A DNA stretch of 64,000 bases from Xanthomonas arboricola pv. guizotiae (GCF_002940205.1 NZ_MDSK01000003.1:62001-126000), one strand, 5' to 3'. Positions 19,590 to 30,133 are shown, counted from the first letter of the stretch. Numbers and translations are program-made. The notes: a model not told the origin generated them from the letters alone.

Positions 19590-20758
19590 CAGGAAGACTC
19601 CTCTACGGCGATGGCGGTGACAGGCGTTGAAGCGACTGCGGATGGGCGGGAAAGAACGGGTGTCTCGGGAAATGACTTGGCGCTGCGTTCGTTGCGAAGT
19701 CGCTCGGTATTGCGACGACGCGGCTTGCGTGGCGGCCGCGGCCGCACCTCGGACAAGAGTGTGGCCAGAACGGTTGCGTCGATATTACCGCCAGAGACCA
19801 CCGCACACTTGCGTTTCCCCGAAACGCGGCGACCGGCGGCCAAGGCCAGCGCGCCAGCGCCCTCGGCGATGACGTGTTCTTCCAGGGCCAGGCGCACCAG
19901 CGTTTCGCGCAGTTCGGCCTCGCGCACGATCACCACATCGTCGAGCAGGCTCGAGCACAGGCGGCGGGTCAGAAAGCCGGGAATCTTGACCTTCACGCCG
20001 TCGGCCAGGGTGGGGACGGGAGCGATTTCGCGCAGATCGCCGCGGACGGCGCGCGCCATCGAATCGACCCCTTCCACCTGCGCGCCGACGATGCGCACGC
20101 CTTGCGATTTCAGCGCCAGCGCCACCCCGGAGGCCAGCCCGCCGCCGCCGATCGGCACGATCACCACGTCCGGCGCATGCGCCGCCAGCTCGATGCCGAC
20201 CGTGCCTTGCCCGGCGATCACATCCGGGTCGTCGAAGGCAGACAGAAAGCGGTAGCCGTTCTGGTCGGCCAACTCGCGCGCGAACGCGAACGCCTCGTCG
20301 TAGCTGTTGCCATGCTGGCGCACGGTGGCACCCCAGTGGGCGACGCCGGCGATCTTGGTCTGCGGCGCGCCGTAGGGCATCACCGTGATCGCCTGCACGC
20401 CCAGCCGGTACGCCGACCACGCCACACCTTGCGCGTGGTTGCCAGCCGAGGCGCAGATCACCGGGCGCTCGTCGCCACGCTCCAGCCCCGCCAGCAACGC
20501 ATTCAATGCGCCGCGCACCTTGTAGGAGCCGGTGCGCTGCAGGTTTTCCAGCTTCAACCACACGCCGAAGCGCTCGGCGTAATGCAGCGGCGTGGGCGAC
20601 AGGTACTTGCGCAGACGGGCCTGCGCGGCCAGCACGTCGGCCACGCTGACCGCCACGTCGCCTACGTCTGGCTCCTGCGGGGAGGGGCGGCCGGAATCAG
20701 GCATTGCGGCACGCGCACGGCCGATCCGGGAGAAGACACCTCCGGACAGCGGTTTCAT
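19586..20758 (-). CDS. ilvA: Threonine dehydratase (short form, no ACT domain)
   Basis: This is a 390-residue fold-type II PLP enzyme. The PLP lysine is in GSYKVRGA, and the glycine loop is [11 protein letters not shown]. It deaminates threonine to 2-oxobutyrate for isoleucine. The catalytic domain ends near residue 335. Instead of the regulatory ACT-like domains of the 514-residue E. coli IlvA there is a tail of about 55 residues, rich in Arg/Pro/Ser, whose end overlaps leuA. TdcB-like catabolic enzymes are also short, but the operon context indicates a biosynthetic role. Isoleucine feedback may be weak or indirect (inference). The start is not certain, because no clear Shine-Dalgarno sequence is seen. 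Confidence 0.9.
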
Positions 20759-20779
20759 GCTCGCGCGAGGTCTGGGCGT

Positions 20780-21037
20780 TCACGCCGCGACCTCGACTGA
20801 GTCCAGCGCGGTGATCACCACCGCCTCGCAGTCGTAGACCTTTTCCAATTGCAGGCGCAGCGTTTCCGGCGGGCGGGAGCTGTCCACGTCCAGTTGCAGA
20901 TGCCAGCGGCCGGCATCGTCCGGGGCGCTGGCGCCCTGGATGGCGTAGGGGCGGAAGCCGCGTCGCTCGGTCATGCCGAGCACGCGCACCAATGCGCCTT
21001 CGGCCGGCTTCAGCACCAGATCAAGCCGGTAACGCAT
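20780..21037 (-). CDS. ilvM: Acetolactate synthase small (regulatory) subunit, IlvM-like
   Basis: This is an 85-residue single ACT domain with the pattern RYRLDLVLKPAEGALVRVLG then LQLEKVYDCEAV. It resembles the short IlvM-type subunits of gammaproteobacteria rather than the 160-residue IlvH/IlvN. AAGGAG lies 6 bases before the ATG. The start lies inside the end of ilvG (17-base overlap), so the two subunits are probably translated together. It stabilises and regulates the catalytic subunit. Confidence 0.9.
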   Translation of the reverse strand: MRYRLDLVLKPAEGALVRVLGMTERRGFRPYAIQGASAPDDAGRWHLQLDVDSSRPPETLRLQLEKVYDCEAVVITALDSVEVAA

Positions 21038-22742
21038 GCGATGTCTCCTTGGCCGCATGTGCGGGATTGCTGTCCAGCATGGTGCTGTTGGCGTTGTTGG
21101 GCGGCACCAGCGGCCACACGTTGGCACGTGCGTCGATGGCCACATGCAGCAGGCCGGGGCCGGGTTGTGCCAGCAGGTCGGCCAGCGCGGCATCGACATC
21201 GCCGCGCGCGATGATGCGCTTGGCCGGGATGCCGAACACCTGCGCCAGCGCCGCAAAATCCGGGTTGTCGGACAGATCGATTTCGCTGTAACGCTCGGCG
21301 AAGAACAGTTCCTGCCACTGCCGCACCATGCCCAGCGAACTGTTGTCCAGCAGCACGATCTTCACCGGCAGCTTGCAACGCGCGATCGTCACCAGCTCCT
21401 GCACGTTCATCATGAAACTGCCATCGCCGGAGACCAGCACCACGGTGCGGTCGGGGCAGGCGAACTGCGCGCCCATCGCCGCCGGCAGGCCGAAGCCCAT
21501 GGTGCCGAGCGCCCCGCTGGTGAGGTGATTGCGCGGATCGTTGAAGCGGCAATGCTGGGCCACCCACATCTGGTGCTGACCCACATCGCAGGCGATGATG
21601 GTGTCGGCCGGGGCCACTTCGCTCAGGCGCTTCAATAGCGCCGGCGCGTAGATATCGGTACCGGGCGCGTCGTAACGTGCGCCGAACTTTTCGCGGTTGG
21701 CAAAGCAGCGCGTGCGCCATGCCTGGCAATTGCCACGTGCTGCGCTCAGCGCTTTCAGACTGACCGCCACATCGCCGGGCACCGCGATATCGGCGGTGCG
21801 CAGCTTGGAGATCTCATATGCATCGGCATCCAGATGGATGACGCGTGCGAATGGTGCGAATTCGCTCAGCTTGCCGGTGGCCCGGTCGTCGAAGCGCGCG
21901 CCGACCACCACCAACAGATCGCATTCCTGGATCGCCATATTGGCCGCACGGGTGCCGTGCATGCCCAGCATGCCCAGATACTCCGGATGCGCATGCGGCA
22001 ACGCGCCCAGGCCGCGCAAGGTCAGCGCGGTGGGAATGCCGGTGGCTTCGACAAAGCGCCGAAACGCCTCCACCGCACCGGCCAGGGCGATGCCACCACC
22101 GCCGTACACCACCGGGCGTTCGGCGCTGGCGATGGCCGCCAGCGCGTCGGCCAGTTTCGCATCTTCCGGAGCCGGGGGCGGCAGTACCGCCGCCGGCACA
22201 TGATCGGGCAGATGCGAGGCGTCGGCGATCTGCACGTCCTTGGGCAGGTCGATCAGCACCGGCCCGGGGCGTCCCTCGCGCGCAATGCGGAACGCTTCGC
22301 GCACCACCTCCGGAAGCTCCTCCACACGCCGCACCAGAAAGCTGTGCTTGACGATCGGCATGGTCATGCCGAACACGTCCAGTTCCTGGAACGCGTCGGT
22401 GCCCAGCAATGGCGTGGCGACCTGGCCGGTCAGGCATACCATCGGCACCGAATCGAGCATCGCATCGGCGATGCCGGTGACCAGGTTGGAGGCGCCCGGG
22501 CCGGAGGTGGCCACGCACACGCCGACCCGACCGCTGGCACGGGCATAGCCGTTGGCGGCGAGCGCGGCGCCCTGTTCGTGACGGACCAGGATGTGCTTGA
22601 GCCTGGAATCCACCAGGGCGTCGTAGAACGGCATGATGGTGCCGCCCGGATAGCCGAACAGCGTTTCCACGCCTTCGGCTTCCAGGGCCTGCGTCAGCCA
22701 GCGCGCGCCGTTGCGGGGCGTGCTGTGTGCGGAGGTGTTCAT
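21021..22742 (-). CDS. ilvG: Acetolactate synthase large subunit
   Basis: This is a 573-residue ThDP enzyme. The catalytic Glu is in LVRHEQGAALAANGYARASG. The ThDP/Mg motif is SGDGSFMMNVQELVT, ending in LLDNSSLGMVRQWQELFF. It condenses pyruvate with itself or with 2-oxobutyrate, the first shared Val/Leu and Ile step. Full length, with no frameshift of the kind known from E. coli K-12 ilvG. AAGG precedes the ATG. It follows ilvC by 42 bases. Confidence 0.96.
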   Translation of the reverse strand: MNTSAHSTPRNGARWLTQALEAEGVETLFGYPGGTIMPFYDALVDSRLKHILVRHEQGAALAANGYARASGRVGVCVATSGPGASNLVTGIADAMLDSVPMVCLTGQVATPLLGTDAFQELDVFGMTMPIVKHSFLVRRVEELPEVVREAFRIAREGRPGPVLIDLPKDVQIADASHLPDHVPAAVLPPPAPEDAKLADALAAIASAERPVVYGGGGIALAGAVEAFRRFVEATGIPTALTLRGLGALPHAHPEYLGMLGMHGTRAANMAIQECDLLVVVGARFDDRATGKLSEFAPFARVIHLDADAYEISKLRTADIAVPGDVAVSLKALSAARGNCQAWRTRCFANREKFGARYDAPGTDIYAPALLKRLSEVAPADTIIACDVGQHQMWVAQHCRFNDPRNHLTSGALGTMGFGLPAAMGAQFACPDRTVVLVSGDGSFMMNVQELVTIARCKLPVKIVLLDNSSLGMVRQWQELFFAERYSEIDLSDNPDFAALAQVFGIPAKRIIARGDVDAALADLLAQPGPGLLHVAIDARANVWPLVPPNNANSTMLDSNPAHAAKETSHALPA

Positions 22743-22784
22743 GCGTTGCGGACCTTCGGTGTTAGCGGTGGGGGTGCGGCGGCA

Positions 22785-23786
22785 TTACGCCGCTTGTTGA
22801 TTCGCAGGTGCGGCAGCGGCCTGCTGTTCGCCGTTGAGCCACACCATCTTGGCGCGCAGCTTCTTGCCCACTTCCTCGATCGGGTGCTCCAGATCGGCCT
22901 GCTTGAACTTGGTGTAATTCGGCAGGCCGGCTTCGTACTCGGCCACCCAGTTCTTGGTGAAGGTGCCGTTCTGGATATCGGTCAGCACGTCCTTCATGCG
23001 CGCCTTGGTGCTGGCGTCGATCACGCGCGGGCCGCTGACATAATCGCCGTATTGCGCGGTTTCGGACACGAATTCCAGCATGCGGGTGATGCCGCCTTCG
23101 TAAAACAGGTCCACGATCAACTTCAGTTCGTGCAGCACTTCGTAGTACGCGATCTCCGGCTGGTAGCCGGCTTCCACCAGCACTTCGAACCCGGCCTGCA
23201 CCAGCGACGAGGCGCCGCCGCACAGCACGGCCTGCTCGCCGAACAGATCGGTTTCGGTCTCTTCTTTGAAAGTGGTCTTGATGATGTTGGCGCGCGCGCC
23301 GCCCAGGCCGCCGGCATAGGTCAGCGCGAACTGCTCGGCCTTGCCGCTGGTGTCCTGGTAGACCGCATAGATGCACGGCACGCCGCGGCCGATCTCATAT
23401 TCGCGACGCACCAGCGCGCCCGGACCCTTCGGCGCGACCAGCACCACGTCCAGATCGGCGCGCGGGGTGATCATGTCGAAATGCACGTTCAAGCCATGCG
23501 CGAACAGCAGGCAGGCGCCTTGCTTCATGTTCGGGGCGATGACCTCTTCGTAGAGCTTCTTCTGCACCATGTCCGGGGTCAGGATGGCGACCAGGTCGGC
23601 ACTCTTGACCGCCTCGGCCGGCGCCACCACGGTGAAGCCGTCGGCCTGAGCCTTGGATTCGGTCGGGCCACCGGCACGCAGGCCGACGGTGACGTCGAAG
23701 CCGGAATCGCGCAGGTTCAGCGCATGCGCGCGGCCCTGGCTGCCGTAGCCGATGATCGCGATTTTCGGTTGGGTGTCGTTGCTCAT
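22785..23786 (-). CDS. ilvC: Ketol-acid reductoisomerase (class I)
   Basis: This is a 333-residue protein. The N-terminal Rossmann motif is [20 protein letters not shown]. The C-terminal knotted domain has the metal-binding acidic residues in [14 protein letters not shown] and [11 protein letters not shown]. It makes the dihydroxy acids for valine and isoleucine. AAGGA lies 8 bases before the ATG. It is the first structural gene of the leftward ilvC-ilvG-ilvM-ilvA-leuA operon, downstream of the attenuator. ilvD and ilvE are not in this window. Confidence 0.97.
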   Translation of the reverse strand: MSNDTQPKIAIIGYGSQGRAHALNLRDSGFDVTVGLRAGGPTESKAQADGFTVVAPAEAVKSADLVAILTPDMVQKKLYEEVIAPNMKQGACLLFAHGLNVHFDMITPRADLDVVLVAPKGPGALVRREYEIGRGVPCIYAVYQDTSGKAEQFALTYAGGLGGARANIIKTTFKEETETDLFGEQAVLCGGASSLVQAGFEVLVEAGYQPEIAYYEVLHELKLIVDLFYEGGITRMLEFVSETAQYGDYVSGPRVIDASTKARMKDVLTDIQNGTFTKNWVAEYEAGLPNYTKFKQADLEHPIEEVGKKLRAKMVWLNGEQQAAAAPANQQAA

Positions 23787-23992
23787 GGAGTAGTCCTTGC
23801 GGGGTTGGCAGTGGGAAGAGGATCAGCAGGCAGCGTCAGCGGCTGGCCGGCCGACTAAGGCGGGGATGGACGACGGCACCGGCCACGCAGGCACTGCACC
23901 AGCGCAGTGGTCGGCGCGGGTAGGGCAGCTGCTGGCGATGTCGGTGATGTCGTTCATGTCATTCGAAACTTTTGGTGGTCCCTGAAACGCGA

Positions 23993-24020
23993 AACCCCGC
24001 GCCGTTGCCGGTGCGGGGTC
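23993..24020 (-). terminator. ilv attenuator terminator hairpin
   Basis: The minus-strand stem CCCCGC/GCGGGG with a nested ACCG/CGG part is followed by TTTCGCGTTT. It lies between the leader peptide and ilvC. Its 5' half (24008-24017) is perfectly complementary over 10 bases to 24063-24072 inside the leader ORF, giving a competing antiterminator. Confidence 0.8.
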
Positions 24021-24046
24021 TGATCGAAGCCTTGTGTGCCTGCTGC

Positions 24047-24169
24047 CTACACGAAGTCCCGTCCCGCACCGGTTGGCGAGGTAATAAGTACGAGCACGAG
24101 CAGCGACGCTGCCGACGCGCCTGTGGGCGCGGACACTGGGGCGTTCGAGGTGGTGTGGCGGTGCGACAT
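24047..24169 (-). CDS. ilvL: ilv operon leader peptide (attenuation)
   Basis: This is a 40-codon ORF from ATG to TAG. Its middle encodes SLLVLVLIT, a run of Leu/Val/Ile codons of the kind found in ilv leader peptides. Ribosome stalling there, in branched-chain amino acid shortage, would leave 24063-24072 free to pair with 24008-24017 and block the terminator. A ribosome reaching the stop would cover it and allow termination. No Shine-Dalgarno sequence is present. A TTGACA -35 places transcription start at or very near the ATG, so the leader may be leaderless. Which start codon is used is the least certain point. ORFs this short are normally missed by gene callers. Confidence 0.8.
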   Translation of the reverse strand: MSHRHTTSNAPVSAPTGASAASLLVLVLITSPTGAGRDFV

Positions 24170-24177
24170 GTGGCTGA

Positions 24178-24206
24178 GATAACCATCGCTGCAGGTGGGG
24201 TGTCAA
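24178..24206 (-). promoter_or_regulatory. Promoter of the ilv operon
   Basis: A perfect TTGACA (minus strand, 24206-24201) is followed after 17 bases by GTTATC. The predicted start lies within about 0-5 bases of the leader ATG. The -10 is poor, so the assignment rests mainly on the -35 and its position. Confidence 0.55.
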
Positions 24207-24428
24207 CCCTTGCGCATGAAACGGCCGCATCAATGGGCGCTGTGCCGCGCGAAACCGCGTGGCAGCAGCATGGTTGCTGTTGAAACCGCATCGCTGCAGG
24301 GCGGTGACGGGCGATGCGAGTCACCAAATGCGCGACATTTGTGCTGGCAGGCAGCGCTTGCCGAGCGAGGCGGCCCGACCCGCTGGTATGGTTGCCCACT
24401 CACCTGTGGTGTCCGGGGATCTATTGTC

Positions 24429-26138
24429 ATGCGTCGTGTACCTGTGTTGTTGGTGTCTGCCCTGGCGCTGCTTGCGCCGCCCCTCAGTGCTGCCGACCGG
24501 ATCACCGGGCAGCCGTTTGCCACCCGTTCGGAAGTCATCGCCCCGCATGCGATGGCAGCGACCTCGCAGCCGTTGGCCACCCAGATCGCGCTGGATGTCA
24601 TGAAGAACGGCGGCTCGGCAGTGGATGCGGCGATTGCCGCCAATGCCGCGCTGGGCCTGATGGAGCCGACCGGCAACGGCGTCGGCGGGGATCTGTTCGC
24701 CATCGTCTGGGACCCCAAGACCAGCAAGCTCTATGGCTACAACGGCTCGGGCCGCTCGCCCAGGTCGCTGACCCTGGCCGAGTTCCAGCGCCGTGGGCTG
24801 AAGGACATACCGCCGACCGGCCCGTTGCCGGTCTCGGTGCCGGGCGCGGTGGATGGCTGGTTCGCGCTGCACGAGCGCTTCGGGCGCAAGCCGATGGCGC
24901 AGAACCTGGCCCCGGCGATCCGCTATGCCCGCGAGGGCCATCCGGTGGCCGAGACCATCGCCTATTACTGGGACCGCTCGGTGCCGCGGCTGTCGCAGTA
25001 CCCCGGCTTCAAGGAGCAGTTCACCATCGACGGCCATGCTCCGCGCAAGGGCGAGCTGTGGAAGAACCCGAACCTGGCCAACACCTTGCAGCAGATTGCC
25101 GACGGCGGCCGCGATGCGTTCTACAAGGGCGACATCGCGCGCACCATCGGCGCCTATTTCAAGGCCAATGGCGGCTACCTGAGCTATGAAGATCTGGCCA
25201 GCCACACCGGCGAGTGGGTGGAGCCGGTGTCCACCCACTACCGTGGTTATGACGTCTGGGAGTTGCCGCCCAACAGCCAGGGTATCGCCGCGCTGCAGAT
25301 GCTCAATATCTTGGAAGGCTACGATTTCTCCAAGATCCCGTATGGTTCGGCCGAACACGTGCACCTGTTCACCGAAGCCAAGAAGCTGGCCTTCGCCGAC
25401 CGCGCGCGCTTCTATGCCGACCCCGCCTTCCAGCCGGCGCCGTTGACCAGGCTGGTTTCCAAGGACTACGCCGCGCAGCGCCGCGCGCTGATCTCGATGG
25501 ACAAGGCACTCAAGGAAGTGCAGCCGGGCACGCCCAAGCAACTGGAAGAGGGCGACACCATCTACATGACCGTGGCCGATGCCGACGGCATGATGGTCTC
25601 GCTGATCCAGTCCAACTATCGCGGCATGGGCAGCGGCATGGCCCCGCCGGGGCTGGGCTTCATCCTGCAGGACCGCGGCGAGATGTTCGTGCTGAAAAAG
25701 GATCACCCCAACGGCTACGCGCCGGGCAAGCGGCCGTTCCAGACCATCATTCCCGCCTTCGTCACCAAGGACGGCAAGCCGTGGCTGAGCTTCGGGGTGA
25801 TGGGCGGGGCGATGCAGCCACAGGGGCACGTGCAGATCGTGATGAACCTGGTGGACTTCCATATGAATCTGCAGGAGGCCGGCGACGCGCCGCGCATCCA
25901 GCACGAAGGCTCCACCGAGCCGACCGGCCAGGCCACCGCGATGAGCGACGGCGGCGAGCTCAACCTGGAAACCGGCTTCTCCTACGACACCATTCGCGCA
26001 CTGATGCGCAAGGGCCACCGGGTGATCTTTGCCGATGGCCCGTATGGCGGCTACCAGGCGATCGCGCGCGACCCGGACAGCGGGGTGTATTACGGCGCGT
26101 CGGAAAGCCGCAAGGACGGGCAGGCCGCCGGTTATTGA
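24429..26138 (+). CDS. ggt: Gamma-glutamyltransferase family protein
   Basis: This is a 569-residue Ntn-hydrolase with a signal peptide ([20 protein letters not shown]). It is predicted to be periplasmic and self-cleaving. The expected nucleophile is Thr377 in [15 protein letters not shown], where E. coli Ggt has the TTHYS motif. The GDT form marks a divergent subgroup. The glycine-rich [11 protein letters not shown] follows. The enzyme hydrolyses or transfers gamma-glutamyl groups of glutathione and similar compounds, but the altered active-site segment leaves the true substrate open. The ATG gives the signal peptide directly. It is divergent from the ilv operon. Confidence 0.85.
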   Translation: MRRVPVLLVSALALLAPPLSAADRITGQPFATRSEVIAPHAMAATSQPLATQIALDVMKNGGSAVDAAIAANAALGLMEPTGNGVGGDLFAIVWDPKTSKLYGYNGSGRSPRSLTLAEFQRRGLKDIPPTGPLPVSVPGAVDGWFALHERFGRKPMAQNLAPAIRYAREGHPVAETIAYYWDRSVPRLSQYPGFKEQFTIDGHAPRKGELWKNPNLANTLQQIADGGRDAFYKGDIARTIGAYFKANGGYLSYEDLASHTGEWVEPVSTHYRGYDVWELPPNSQGIAALQMLNILEGYDFSKIPYGSAEHVHLFTEAKKLAFADRARFYADPAFQPAPLTRLVSKDYAAQRRALISMDKALKEVQPGTPKQLEEGDTIYMTVADADGMMVSLIQSNYRGMGSGMAPPGLGFILQDRGEMFVLKKDHPNGYAPGKRPFQTIIPAFVTKDGKPWLSFGVMGGAMQPQGHVQIVMNLVDFHMNLQEAGDAPRIQHEGSTEPTGQATAMSDGGELNLETGFSYDTIRALMRKGHRVIFADGPYGGYQAIARDPDSGVYYGASESRKDGQAAGY

Positions 26139-26217
26139 GCAAGCGCCTGCGGTGCGCGGCGCCGCTCAATTGCAGCCGCAGTGCGCCGCTAATGATGGTG
26201 ATGGATTAGGAATTCCC

Positions 26218-28056
26218 ATGAGCTCGATGCAACAGCCCGACCCGCCGTCGCGAACGCACGCGACGCTGCTCCCCGATGCACCGGTCGCCCTGCTGCGGCT
26301 ATCGGCCGAGGCCTGCGTGCTGGCCTGCAACCGTGCAGGCCTGGACGTCCTGGGCAAGACCGCCGACGAGCTGCAAGGCGCGCCGGCGTCGGTATTGTGG
26401 GGATTGCGCGCAGCCGATCTGGTCGGCGAAGACGGCGTCTGGGCGGCCCCGGGCGATGACCCGGCCCGGCGCGTGCGCTACGTGCGCGACCGCGAGCACG
26501 GTGGCTGGATGCTGTCGCTGCCGCATGTGGAAACCGCGATCCTGCTGCGCGAAGCCACCCGCCTGGCTGAAGACAGCCGGCCGGTACCGATCTCGCCGCT
26601 GCTGCAGCCGCTGGTGGCGCGCCTGCAGGCCGAGCACGAAGACCGCACCGTGCTGGAACGCACCGCCCTGGCGCTGGCCGGCTGCGAGCTGGAACTGCTG
26701 CTGCCGCCCGGTCTGGCGGAGACCGACATGGGGCGCCGGCTGCAGGCCGGCTTCGGCAATCTGGCCGAGGCGATCCGCCAGGCAGTGGCGTTGTCGGTGC
26801 AGATCGCCGCCGAAGTGCCGCCGCTGGTGGCCGAAAACGACGAGATGGTGCGTCAGTCGCAGGCGCAGACCGAAGCACTGGATGGCGCCCGCACGGCGGT
26901 GGAGCGCCTTGCTTCGAGCCTGCACGACGTCAATGCCGATCTGGCGCAGGTGATTGCGCTGGCCGCCAGTGCCGACGACAGCGCGCGTCAGGGCGTCGCC
27001 GCCGCACATGCGCTGGGCCAGGCCATGCACGAAGTGGAACGCCGCGCCGCACGTGCCGGCGAGGTCATCGAAGTCATCGACTCGGTAGCGTTCCAGACCA
27101 ATATCCTCTCGATCAACGCCGGCATCGAAGCCGCGCATGCCGGCGATGCCGGGCGCGGGTTCGCGGTGGTCGCCACCGAAATCCGCCGCCTGGCCGAACG
27201 GGCGGCAGCGGCAGCGCGCGACGTGCGCGGGATCCTGGCCGAAACCAGCGCTGCGGTGGGCGAGGGCGCGGCCTCCGCGCGCGGCACCGAAGCGGTGCTC
27301 GATGGCATCACCCGCGTGCTCGGCCAGGCCAGCAGCGCGATGACCACGGTGGCCGGGCGGATCCAGGCACAGGACAGCGAGATCCGCGGCATCGAACGTG
27401 CCGTCGATGGCGTGGTGGCGCTGGGGCGCAGCAACCTGCAGCATGCCGCGCATGTGGCCGAACGCAGCGAGGCGCTGGAGCGCGGTACCGAAACGCTGCG
27501 CGATTGCGTGGGCCTGTTCCGTCTGCCGGCCGATCCGCTGACAGTGCCCCGGCACGCGCGCGTCAAGGAACTCGCCGTGGCGACCGCCGCGCGTATCGGT
27601 ACAGCCCTGACACAGGCCATCGCGCGCGGCCAGATCGACGAAGCGGCGCTGTTCGCCCGCACCTACACGCCGATTGCCGGGGTGGAGCCCGCCAAGTTCA
27701 GCACCGACTTCGATGCGCTTTGCGACCAGGTGTTGCCCGCCCTGCAGGAGCCGTTGCTGGATGCGCATCCCTGGATCGTGTTCGCCATCTGCGCCAATCC
27801 CGACGGCTACGTGCCTACGCACAATCTGCGCTTCACCCAGCCGCTGACCGGCGATCCCAAGCGCGATCTGCTCGGAAACCGCACCAAGCGCAAGTTCACC
27901 GACCGCGTCGGCCGCAGCGTGGGCGCGCACACCGACCCGTATCGCCTGCAGGTCTACCGCCGCGACACCGGCCAGATCATGTTCGACCTGTCGGCCCCGA
28001 TCTACGTCGGCCGCAAGCACTGGGGCGGTTTGCGGGTGGGCTATACGCTGGAATAG
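26218..28056 (+). CDS. Soluble methyl-accepting chemotaxis-type protein with two sensor domains
   Basis: This is a 612-residue protein with no transmembrane segment. A PAS-like region at the N-terminus (about 15-125) carries [18 protein letters not shown]. It is followed by the coiled-coil signalling domain, whose hairpin tip is [20 protein letters not shown] then [20 protein letters not shown]. The C-terminal domain of about 110 residues ([18 protein letters not shown], then [20 protein letters not shown]) is found in other cytoplasmic chemoreceptors and probably senses an internal signal. AGGA lies 7 bases before the ATG. No che genes are nearby. It converges on the S9 peptidase gene with a 9-base gap. 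Confidence 0.85.
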   Translation: MSSMQQPDPPSRTHATLLPDAPVALLRLSAEACVLACNRAGLDVLGKTADELQGAPASVLWGLRAADLVGEDGVWAAPGDDPARRVRYVRDREHGGWMLSLPHVETAILLREATRLAEDSRPVPISPLLQPLVARLQAEHEDRTVLERTALALAGCELELLLPPGLAETDMGRRLQAGFGNLAEAIRQAVALSVQIAAEVPPLVAENDEMVRQSQAQTEALDGARTAVERLASSLHDVNADLAQVIALAASADDSARQGVAAAHALGQAMHEVERRAARAGEVIEVIDSVAFQTNILSINAGIEAAHAGDAGRGFAVVATEIRRLAERAAAAARDVRGILAETSAAVGEGAASARGTEAVLDGITRVLGQASSAMTTVAGRIQAQDSEIRGIERAVDGVVALGRSNLQHAAHVAERSEALERGTETLRDCVGLFRLPADPLTVPRHARVKELAVATAARIGTALTQAIARGQIDEAALFARTYTPIAGVEPAKFSTDFDALCDQVLPALQEPLLDAHPWIVFAICANPDGYVPTHNLRFTQPLTGDPKRDLLGNRTKRKFTDRVGRSVGAHTDPYRLQVYRRDTGQIMFDLSAPIYVGRKHWGGLRVGYTLE

Positions 28057-28065
28057 CTTGCGTGG

Positions 28066-30039
28066 TCACTGCGGCGCAGCGGATGCGGCACTGGACGTCG
28101 CCGCCGCGAGGTTGCCACCCAGCTGCTCGGCCAGAAAGCGTTCGAGGGTGCGATAGAACGTGACCTGATTGGCCTCCTTGTAGAAGCCATGCCCTTCCTT
28201 GGCAACGGCCATCCACTGCGGCGCGTTGCCGCTGCGCGTCAATGCCGCGCGCAGGCTCTTGGCCTGTGCAAACGGGGCGCGCTCGTCCTCTTCGCCGTGC
28301 ACGAGCAGCACCGGCACCTTGATGCGGTCGGCCAACATCACCGGGGAATGCGCGGCCAGTTCGGCGGCATCACGGCCGATGGCGCGCTCCAGATAATTCA
28401 GGCCGTACTCGCTGCGATTGATGTCGCCCTTGCTGTACATCATCTGCAGATCGTAGATACCCGCCACGCCGACCGCGCAGCGGAACAACTCCGGCGCCTT
28501 GACCTGCACCATCATGGCGGCATACGCACCGAAACTGGCGCCATAGCTGCAGATGCGCGCCTGATCGGCGAGTCCCTGGCCCACCGCCCAGCGAACGCCA
28601 TCGATCAGATCGTCCTGGATGCGTTCGCCCCACTGACGATACCCGGCGCGCTCGAACCGGTTGCCACGACCCTGGCCGCCGCGATAGTTGACCTGCAGCA
28701 CCAGATACCCGCGGCTGGCCAGGAACTGGGCGTCGGTATCGAAGGCCCAGCCATCGCCATCCGCATGCGGGCCGCCGTGCGGCAGCAGGATCATCGGCAA
28801 GCGCACCCCGCTAGCGGCGGTGCCGGGAACGGTGAGCACGCCGTCCAGGGTCAAGCCGTCGCTGGCTTGAAAGCTCACCATGCGCCGCTCGCTCATCTGC
28901 GCCGCCTGCAATGCAGTGCGTGCCTTGACGACGAGTTTGAGCGTATTGCTCGGCCGGTCGAAGACGTACCACGCTCCGGCATCGCGGTCGCTGTAGGCCC
29001 GCAGCAGCAAGCCATTGCCGTCCTCGGTGAAATTGATGAAGTCCACGTACTGGCCGGCCAGGGTCTGGCTCAGGCTCCGGTGCAGTTGCGCTTCGGCGGT
29101 GTCCTGCCCGAAATAGCGCAGTGTCGGCCGCCCTGGTCCCAGTCGTGCAGCAAACGGCGTTTGCGGCGCCGGACCCCATTGCAGGTCGTCCACGCTGTAG
29201 AACGGGTCCGATGCGAGCACGCTGCGCTGCTGGCCATCGGGATCGGTGGCTACCAGGACTGCAGGGCCGCCGGCCTCGCTGTACCAGCCATAGAGGCGGC
29301 CCGGCTGGCGCGCGAATGCGATCGGTCGCCAGTTGGCCTGGACCTGGGTCATCGGCGACCAGCCATTGCCCGATCGGCGGAACAGCAAGGGGTTATCGTT
29401 GTCGTCGCTGCCGTACGCGTAATGCGCCACGCCATCGCGGTCGAGCACGAAGCGCAGATCGGGGACGTCGATGTCGGCCATCAGCCGATGGGTGGTGGTG
29501 TTGGCGTCGACGTCGTAGAGCATCGAATGGCGCGAGTCCAGCGACAGACGCCGCATGTAGAAGTGCCCGTTGCGGCGACTCGGCAGGCCCTCGATATAGC
29601 CGAATCCGCGCTCCAGACCGGCATTGCGGGTGCTTTGCAGGTAGCCATACACATAGCGCTGATTGCTGCCATCCAGGTCGGTGGCGATGATCTCGCCCAT
29701 CGGCACGGGCTCTTCCAGCGAGCCGAGTTTGCGCCCCTTGCCGATCACCAGCCGGCGGTCGCTGACCCAGGCAATGCGCACCGGCAATTCATAGCGCGGC
29801 AAGCGCAGCATGGTGGTGGATTGCATGCCGGCGATGCGGTAGACCACCAGCGCATAGTTGCCATCGCCCAGATCCGCGCTGACCGCCAGATGCTTTCCAT
29901 CGGGTGACATCGCCGGCGAGGAGATCGGACCGGATTCGACGAACGCCTCGACAGGCGGCGGGGAGGCGGCCTGCGCGGGCCCTGCAAACAACCCCATCAG
30001 CAGCACTGCTGCCCAGCCACACCGGTGCATCCCCTGCAT
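28066..30039 (-). CDS. Secreted S9 family prolyl oligopeptidase-like peptidase
   Basis: This is a 657-residue protein with a signal peptide (WAAVLLMGLFAGPAQAA). It has an N-terminal beta-propeller starting SPAMSPDGKHLAVSADLGDG and a C-terminal alpha/beta-hydrolase domain. The catalytic Ser is in YGASFGAYA, the Asp in HGEEDERAPF and the His in EGHGFY. This layout is that of acylaminoacyl- or dipeptidyl-peptidase-type S9 enzymes acting on short peptides in the periplasm. The exact specificity is unknown. Either the first ATG or the one three codons in could be the start. Confidence 0.88.
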   Translation of the reverse strand: MQGMHRCGWAAVLLMGLFAGPAQAASPPPVEAFVESGPISSPAMSPDGKHLAVSADLGDGNYALVVYRIAGMQSTTMLRLPRYELPVRIAWVSDRRLVIGKGRKLGSLEEPVPMGEIIATDLDGSNQRYVYGYLQSTRNAGLERGFGYIEGLPSRRNGHFYMRRLSLDSRHSMLYDVDANTTTHRLMADIDVPDLRFVLDRDGVAHYAYGSDDNDNPLLFRRSGNGWSPMTQVQANWRPIAFARQPGRLYGWYSEAGGPAVLVATDPDGQQRSVLASDPFYSVDDLQWGPAPQTPFAARLGPGRPTLRYFGQDTAEAQLHRSLSQTLAGQYVDFINFTEDGNGLLLRAYSDRDAGAWYVFDRPSNTLKLVVKARTALQAAQMSERRMVSFQASDGLTLDGVLTVPGTAASGVRLPMILLPHGGPHADGDGWAFDTDAQFLASRGYLVLQVNYRGGQGRGNRFERAGYRQWGERIQDDLIDGVRWAVGQGLADQARICSYGASFGAYAAMMVQVKAPELFRCAVGVAGIYDLQMMYSKGDINRSEYGLNYLERAIGRDAAELAAHSPVMLADRIKVPVLLVHGEEDERAPFAQAKSLRAALTRSGNAPQWMAVAKEGHGFYKEANQVTFYRTLERFLAEQLGGNLAAATSSAASAAPQ

Positions 30040-30106
30040 CTGCGTCGTCCATCCCCTGTTTCACAGAACGATAACGAACCGGCGATGGCTGTGGCAAGTA
30101 GGTCGC

Positions 30107-30133
30107 AAAAAAAAGCCGCCGAAGATCGGCGGC
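30107..30133 (-). terminator. Rho-independent terminator downstream of the broken TonB receptor
   Basis: A perfect 8-bp stem GCCGCCGA/TCGGCGGC with a 3-base loop is followed on the minus strand by eight T residues. It lies 117 bases beyond the stop of the leftward receptor remnant. Confidence 0.85.
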
